In this document: in pieces, positions 57,786-64,000 of the stretch
Layout of the letters: each line of letters opens with the position of its first letter
How positions within the stretch are numbered: position 1 is the stretch's first letter
Source of the DNA: Gracilariopsis chorda
Lineage: Eukaryota; Rhodophyta; Florideophyceae; Gracilariales; Gracilariaceae
NCBI GenBank assembly: GCA_003194525.1
Contig: NBIV01000087.1
Location: 186,001-250,000, forward strand
Direction of reading: 5' to 3'
DNA: 64,000 bases
Made by a program: the position numbers and the translations under genes
The notes under the pieces: model-generated
The model's database searches: none
Told to the model about the DNA's origin: nothing
Seen by the model: the letters and a program-made list of their open reading frames with translations, nothing else

Positions 57786-60700
57786 TTATGTTGGAGCTTC
57801 ATTTCTAATCATTGAAGCAGCGGGAGCGACCGTAGGGTCGGCGGTTACCTTCTTTGGTCCAACTGGTTTAGTGCGTCTATCTGGTGACGTACTAGAGGCC
57901 AAGTACCTGGGAGCTTGTTGTTCCAATTGGGTTGATGGACCCGGAGCAAGGGTGCTCTGTGTTCCATCGAGAACCTCCGTAGGTACGTTGGGCTGCAGGG
58001 CTTTCGTAACCCTATCAACCATAACAGTGTTCTCAAAACCGCCTTCCAGGATGGTTACCGTGTGGTCGTCTGCTCGTATAACCTCGTAAGGACCAGTTGA
58101 CTTCGGTAGTAGCTTGGCGTTTATCTACCGCGCTACCATCCCGTCATCTTTCTCGTCCTTCGGGACTGGCTGTGTACCCTTTGGTGGGACATCCACGAAA
58201 GCGTAGTCGCCAACTTCCACTTTGGTAATTCCTTTCACCTTCTGGTCGAAGTAATTCTTGTACCGCTCCCGGGCTGCAGTCATCTTCAATGATGCTATCG
58301 CAAGGGTTTCCTTCAACCTTTGTAGTATATCCCACTTCACCTGAGCGGCAGATTGTGTCCCAGATGCGCGGCGGTTCGCTGGACCAGCTTGGACAATAAT
58401 ACCCGAAGGGTGTCGTGACAAAACCAAACCAAAGATAGTGGTTCCCATTGGGCGATGTACTTGTAGGTTGTAAGCGTACGTCAAGGGCTGTACGAACTCA
58501 GCCCAATCCGAATGATTTTCAGCTACATAATGAGGCAATCGTTTCACAACGGTTTTGTTAAACCTTTCCACTTGTTCGCTGGTCTGGTGGTGGTTCGCAT
58601 TCGTGAAATAGTGCTTCAAACTTAACATGGTACACACTGATTGGAAGAACTTTCAAGCCATGTTAGAACCATTATCGTTGAGGAGGTACAGTGGAGGACC
58701 ATACGGATATACCCAATGGTTTGGAAATGCTTCCGCTAGAACCGGTGAGGTTGTGCTCTTGAGAGGAACTGCCCTTGTGGGCTTCGTAAACCGATTGGTG
58801 ATTACCATGACGTACGTATACCCCTTTGAGGTTTCCGAAAATGGTCCCAATTGGTCAATAGCAATGACCTGCAAGGGGCTGGACGCGTGGAATAGTTTCA
58901 TAAATTTACGATATTTTCGAAGACTACCACGGGTCGTAACGCACGACGTGCATCTAACCACATAGTTATAGACCTCGTGAGCCAACAGGGGCCAATTCAA
59001 GTCTCTCCTTAGGATGTAGTTTATTCTTGTACCTCTCGAATGACCTGCCAACGGTGGCCGGTGAGCCAGAGGCAGAACCCTTTGGCGAAGCGACTCCGTA
59101 ACGACCTTTTGAAGCATGCCATTTGAGGTAGATCGCCTGACTAAATAGTCTTCATGGTCCACATCGAATTGCGTATCCTTCCGCCCAACAAGGTGTAGCA
59201 ATGACTTGCAATACCTATTGGTTGCTTGCTCTCGCAAGAATTCCTCTTTAATAATAGGGGTATATTCCTCCTCCTTCACTGCAGAACCTCCACTCGGTGC
59301 ATCGTGTGCTACGATAACCAGACCGAATTTTTGCTCTTCATCCAAGAAGTTAACTACTTCATTTGTCTTTCTCTGTCCATCTTCAACCGATTGGATAGTG
59401 AAGCACGGGATATCGTCCTCCACTGATTCCTTTTCCAATCCATTGGTACTCAAGCGTGACATGGCATTGGCCACGGTATACTTTCTCCGTGGGCGGTATT
59501 GTACCTCATACTCAAACTTTGAGAGACCCAACCTCCATCTGGGTAGGCGTCTGCCAATATCCACCATAAGCCATCTTGATCTGTCCGCAGGCTTAGTTTC
59601 GCTCCATATAGGTGCGAACGGAGCATCAGCATGCTCGAAACCACCAGTAGGCAATCTTTCTCCGTCACGGTGTAGTTCTGCTCCGTTCTGGTGAGCGCCC
59701 TATTCCAGTAACCGATTGGTGCCTTGCTCCCATCTGCTTGGTCCTGCATAAATCAGAATCTTACCCGAGCGGAAGAAGCGTCCGTATCAAGGGTGTAGTG
59801 ATAACCATACTTGGGTAAAGCCAATTTTGATGGCGAGATCAGGGCAGCTTTCAGTTTCTAAAAGGCTCGGTTTTGTCCTCTTCAAGGTATCCGAACCGAT
59901 CTGGTTGTCCCTTTTGCATTTTCCTATTAAATGGAGCTGCAATCTTACCAAACGTCTTGATAAACCGACGGTACACATGGCACAAACCAATGAAGGAGGG
60001 GATATCCGTTTGGGTCTGTGGGAGCCCACCTCCTTGAACCGCTGCGGAAATCCTCTCGCCTACCGGTAGGCCTCCTGGGCTCATCATATAGCCCAGATAC
60101 TCCACCATTTGGTGAAAAAACAACATTTGCATAACTCGAGCGTCCCTCCTGCATCCTTCAGGAGCTGGAGCACCGTTTGGACGCCCCCAAAAGTGCTCTT
60201 CAACCCATCGAGAATAGATGACTACTTCATCTATATAAAACAGCGTGGTCTGCCATCTTTCCTTCGATAGTACTGTGTCCAGAGCTCTCTGAAACATAGC
60301 GGGCGCATTTCATAAACCAAACGGCATTCGAAAGAAACGGAAGAGACCAGCATGGCAGGTGAAGGTATTCTTGCCCCTACGCTCCTCAGGTATCTCCACT
60401 TGCCAGTAACCGCAATTAGCATCCAGTGTCGTCAAGGCTTTCGCATCCCCGAGGGAATCGATACATTCGTCCATTCTGGATATCGGATACGAATCCCTGA
60501 CCGAAACGGCATTTAGTATGCGATAGTCTATTAAAAACCTCATTCTGGTGTCTCCCTTATTCTGAACCAATACCACTATGCTGGCCCACTCCGCATATGC
60601 GCGCTGAATAACCCCTCCCTTCAACATTCTTTCCTCCCCTTTGATTTCAACTTGTCGAGCATTCGGACCTGCCTTGTATGGTTCTTGGTGTATCGGCTTC

Positions 60701-61634
60701 ACTCCACGAACCAAGTCGATACGGTGTTGCGTGGCCTTAATCAACTCTAGATGGTCTGACCACATGCCATTGAACGGATTAAATAGGTCCAGAATGCCGT
60801 CCTCACAAGATTTTCCTTCGAACCCTATGGTTACTTCCTCTTTTCAGTTGGTATTTACGTCCTGTGTCGATGTTGCTTTGGCATTTGGCGGCATGGTTGA
60901 GTTCTTGTTTTCCGCAGTTGATTTCCCTCCTCCTTAAGATGGAATTCTCCGGGTGACCTTTATGTTGTCAGGGTAAATATGCTACCCGGAGCAGTAGATT
61001 CGATTCCAACAACGGTGTTTTGGGATAATTTGACCATATGGTTGCTGAAGTTGCTTAAGCATACCTGAAAGGTTTGAGTTGGTATATTTTCCAATATTTC
61101 GTTTGCCATCATCTTCATCTGGCGTTCCAATACCTTAGGGTGGGTTTCTAGTGTTATAAAACCCGGTCGGTCGCATACCACTTTGGCTGCCACTTGGTGC
61201 ATGGGCGGAACTCGAATGGACTTCGTCAATCGAACCTTATTGGATACTGTCACTGACGTAATTTCCTGTCTCTCTTCTGATGCAGTTCTCGATTTTTGAC
61301 TACCTAAAATGGCGATTCATGGACCCTTCCGGAACAAAACCGTTCTGGTACCAGGCGAAACTGCCCGGACATAGTTTTTTACGAATTTAGTTCCAAGAAA
61401 ACAATCTGTCGCCAATTGGTTGATCATGACAAACTGTACCCAGACCTTACGGTTTCCTAAGGCTACCGTTAGGTATACACTTCCACGGACCGCTAATGGT
61501 CGTTTATTTGCATCCACCAAAGGGTTTGTGATGGTACTCGGTCGTAACCTTTCCAATACCTTTGGGGTTAGGAAATTCGCATTAACCAGGTTCTGTCCAG
61601 CTCTCTCATCTCCGATGGCGGTGCACGGAACCAA
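57786..61634 (-). pseudogene. pol remnant of a second Ty3/gypsy element
   Basis: Minus-strand pieces in gypsy order: protease-like (61,317-61,634; ALGNRKVWVQFVMI, CFLGTKFVKNY), RT fingers and palm (60,310-60,765; FLIDYRILNAVSVRDSYPIS), RT with catalytic box YIDEV instead of YIDDV (59,851-60,297), RNase H (59,450-59,749), integrase zinc finger and core (58,653-59,450 and 58,125-58,637), and a GPYEVIRADDHT module at about 58,060-58,100. Stops and frameshifts separate nearly every piece. It is related to, but clearly different from, the chromovirus at 13,952, and no chromodomain was seen after the integrase. Confidence 0.85.
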
Positions 61635-61890
61635 ATGGTTAACATAAAACCAAGAATAGGTACCGATCGGTCTTCTACTGCTTCCTCTTCAGTGACCACA
61701 GGGTGGCCATCCATATAAGAACCAGCTGGTGCTGGTTGGCGTTCTGAATGGGACTGGTTGGGATTGGGCTGCGGACCAACCATTAGGCGTTTTCCGCATG
61801 CGGTGGTACGGTGGCGGCTTCCTCTGCCGTCTCCGCACCGGTGCCCAGATTAACCTGTTGAGTTCCAGGATGTTGCTTGTCCCGAACCTG

Positions 61891-62870
61891 TCAGTTTCCG
61901 TCTGCTTGGCCAAATACCACCTGATGGGTTTTCTGACGCACCTTTAGGAGCACTGCGCTACCCTGAGAGGTGAAATTAGGGCAGGTCATAGCCAAGTGGT
62001 GATGTGACAGGAAAAACCGACAAAGGAGATTCCCAGTGGTTGTATCCCTCAATGCCATCCAGCTCCCGCGTATTGGCGTCCTGTCCATCTGTTGGAAACG
62101 CGCCTTACGGTACAAACAGCACCGACTCTCGGGTAGGGTCCTACCTATTGGTTGTATGGCGAGTACCAGTTGATCAGGGACGAACACCTGCGTGCCTGGC
62201 GTCGACACCTTCGAGGCTGATGTTACCATTGGGGACATCCAGGCAGATGAGGGGGAGATCGATGCGGTTGCAGGCCCGGTGTGTATCAATTGGACCGTAG
62301 ATCCAACTGGTGTGACATCTTGCGCCATGTTCTTTGAAGGTGACGAATAATCCACCTCTAGGATCCTCTGTTTCGTTTTATCCTTGCCAGGCTTGACAAC
62401 CGTACTTGGCTGTCTTCGACAGGCTCATTGAGTGTCTCCAAGGGCTTGCACATATCACGCGAGCACTTTATAAGCCACCTTTCAGTTTGTCACAAGGTAA
62501 TTCCTCACCTGCGACCTAATGGCTTTGTCGATGTTATCAGCTAACAACGACTTCAACTGCGTGGGGCTGAATGCATTGCCACACCAGGAGGCCATCGCAA
62601 CAACGGCTTCGCGAAATCCAATTTGGTTTGTTTCAACCTCTGATGGTAACCTAGAACTTCAGTATAAGCTGCTTGAATAATTTCATTTGTCACGTAGGTT
62701 TCGAAAAGGTAGTTGACGACCTGTGGATAACTTCAAAGCATCTCGGTTTGGTCTTCATTAACCGACATGGTATTTCATTGCATCTTACTATGGAGCAAGG
62801 ATGTGGCCTGCATCTTCAAGTAGAACTGAAATAACCACATGTCTGCATCTTCTGAAAAAACGATTCTGGT
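61891..62870 (-). pseudogene. gag remnant of the second gypsy element
   Basis: Read leftward from 62,870, the minus strand gives DADMWLFQFYLKMQATSLL, then, after a stop and in another frame, VVNYLFETYVTNEIIQAAYT, then after a further frameshift AVVAMASWCGNAFSPTQLKS, which corresponds to the AFHRCGNVYPAGEC segment of the other element's gag. A zinc-knuckle relic, CRFFLSHHHLAMTC, has its second Cys changed to Phe. The N-terminal end is missing: at about 62,875 the sequence changes into the TATA-bearing repeat. Confidence 0.7.
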
Positions 62871-62876
62871 CACACA

Positions 62877-63170
62877 CAATCAGTGTGCGCAACCCTTATT
62901 GTGGTATTTTTGATTATGATCAGTAGTATTGGGTGTTCCCACTTAGTGATGTAGTGTTTCCTTGTAGTGTTAGTGCGAACTAAAGGTGCTATATAAGACT
63001 CTGAAGTCGCAGTACCAATTAAACGCGCCCCCAATACTGGCAACCTTCACTCTTTCTTTTCTTTCTTTCTTTGTACAACGGATCTGCCGTAGTTCAATAC
63101 TGTTTACTACCATCAGATTGTTTTTTCATCCTATCGGTCATGGGCTCGGACCTGGTCACTTAGCATAAGG
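62877..63170 (+). repeat. TATA-bearing direct repeat, copy A
   Basis: About 290 bases similar to 63,487-63,780. Shared landmarks are CAGTGTGYGCAACC, AGTATTGGGTGT, TATATAAG at 62,990-62,997, GAAGTCGCAGTACCAA, GGCAACCTTCACTCTTT and a later ATGGGC block. The shared TATA box and downstream block suggest a conserved promoter and transcription start. Confidence 0.75.
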
Positions 63171-63486
63171 TGAATGGGCATGGTACTTTGGAATATGTGT
63201 GGCTACATCTGGTTTACAGGTACATGCAGGTGTTGCATAGGTGCAGTTGTGCAAGTACGCGCGTGCCATGCACGCTACACACATAGGGTATGTACATGGA
63301 TGCCGTGGCATGTGAATTATTGCTTTTCCATAGTCATGATGATGCAAGTAAGTATTTTACACAGTGCTTTCACACGCTGGCACATTGTTGGCATGTCTGG
63401 TTCAGTTGTTGCGCATTGTTGGCTGCTCGGTTCACTAGTTCTGCGTTGTTGTACTGTGTTGTTATGTTTTTATGCATGATTGTCCT
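63171..63486. other. Spacer between the TATA-bearing repeats
   Basis: G/T-rich spacer with many GCATG/GTACATG steps and no recognisable gene. Confidence 0.35.
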
Positions 63487-63780
63487 TCACTCCAGTCAGT
63501 GTGTGCAACCATTACTGTGTTATGTTTGATTGTGATTGGTAGTATTGGGTGTCCCCACTAAGTGGTGTACGGTTTTCTTGTAATGGTAGTACAAAATAGA
63601 GGTGCTATATAAGACTCCGAAGTCGCAGTACCAAGTAAACTCACCCCCAAGCCTGGCAACCTTCACTCTTTATTTTCTTTCTTTCATTCCTTTTCATTTC
63701 CGTCAAAGCCCAACATCGTCTATCAACATCATTTCATATCAACAGGTTATGGGCCCAGAGCGTCGATACTTGCAGACGTC
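63487..63780 (+). repeat. TATA-bearing direct repeat, copy B
   Basis: Second copy, about 610 bases from copy A, with TATATAAG at 63,606-63,613. The two copies differ at many positions, so the duplication is not recent. About 260 bases further on, GTGAAAGCATATC (63,866 on) matches a block at 56,557. Confidence 0.75.
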
Positions 63781-64000
63781 GTTCCGTTTCAACATCTTTT
63801 ATTTTTGCGTGCGCGCGTAAGATCGAGCTGATATCCCGCAAGAGACCAGCAGGGGTTAGCTGGTGAAAGCATATCGCGCTTGTTAGTAACCTCCCTGGGA
63901 CGTTTTGTACGGATTGAGCACCCTACTCGTGAAGTGCGCGGAGTAGGGCAGGTCGAAGAAAATCGCACCTCGCACCTGGAGAGAGCCACCACGGTCCAGG
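63781..64000. other. Window end, repeat sequence shared with 56.5 kb
   Basis: The block starting GTGAAAGCATATCGCGCTTGTTAGTA at 63,866 is a diverged copy of 56,557-56,620. It probably belongs to a repeat that continues past the window edge. Confidence 0.5.

Noticed and set aside
62833-62845. CCA/TG junction as primer-binding site and 5' LTR start of the second gypsy element
   Set aside because: The gag coding remnant continues across this point, so it cannot be the LTR border.

Overview
The window looks like nuclear DNA of a compact, intron-poor eukaryote, most likely a multicellular red alga (florideophyte, Chondrus-like). The evidence is long uninterrupted ORFs for typical eukaryotic proteins (V-ATPase subunit C, eIF3k, DENND6, SAPS/PP6 subunit, DMXL/Rav1), closely packed genes on both strands, plastid-style leaders on some products, a rare short intron (donor GTAAGT), and large islands of nested transposons. 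The taxonomic call is inference; the gene identities rest on motifs read from the translations.

Region 1 (1-9,790) is a dense host cluster: the tail of an unknown gene, V-ATPase subunit C (+), a fused nucleotidyltransferase/glucuronokinase (-), glucosamine-6-phosphate N-acetyltransferase (-), two tandem TspO/MBR genes (+), a DENND6-type Rab exchange factor (+) and a plastid-type LON-domain protein (-).

Region 2 (10,280-27,730) is a transposon nest. A broken Tigger/jerky-type DDE element is split by a 2,153-bp Tc1/mariner-like element with 11-bp inverted termini and a TA duplication, and is cut on its other side by an old LTR fragment. Next comes an 11.4-kb Ty3/gypsy chromovirus with 825-bp LTRs, gag and pol (both with in-frame stops), a chromodomain, and an intact 595-aa ORF on the opposite strand between pol and the 3' LTR. 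A PIF1-like helicase remnant follows, interrupted by an inverted solo LTR of the same family with a clean 5-bp duplication. The chromovirus is unusually rich in short perfect stem-loops, in both coding sequence and LTRs, and at least one LTR stem shows a compensatory base change.

Region 3 (27,860-52,580) is host DNA again: a 2.4-kb-codon DMXL/Rabconnectin-3 protein, a small NOPCHAP1-like protein, a small membrane protein, a 2.7-kb gene-poor gap, a SAPS-domain protein, a three-exon zinc-finger gene, a 50-bp minisatellite, a TrpD-like protein, eIF3k, a secreted Hint (hedgehog/intein-type) protein, a multi-pass membrane protein and a plastid-type TauE/SafE transporter. V-ATPase subunit C and the DMXL/Rav1 protein, which in other organisms work together in V1 reassembly, both lie in the window but are not adjacent.

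Region 4 (52,580-64,000) is repeat-rich: a decayed coding remnant, LTR-like promoter repeats with TATA boxes, and a second, heavily broken gypsy element on the minus strand (gag through integrase).
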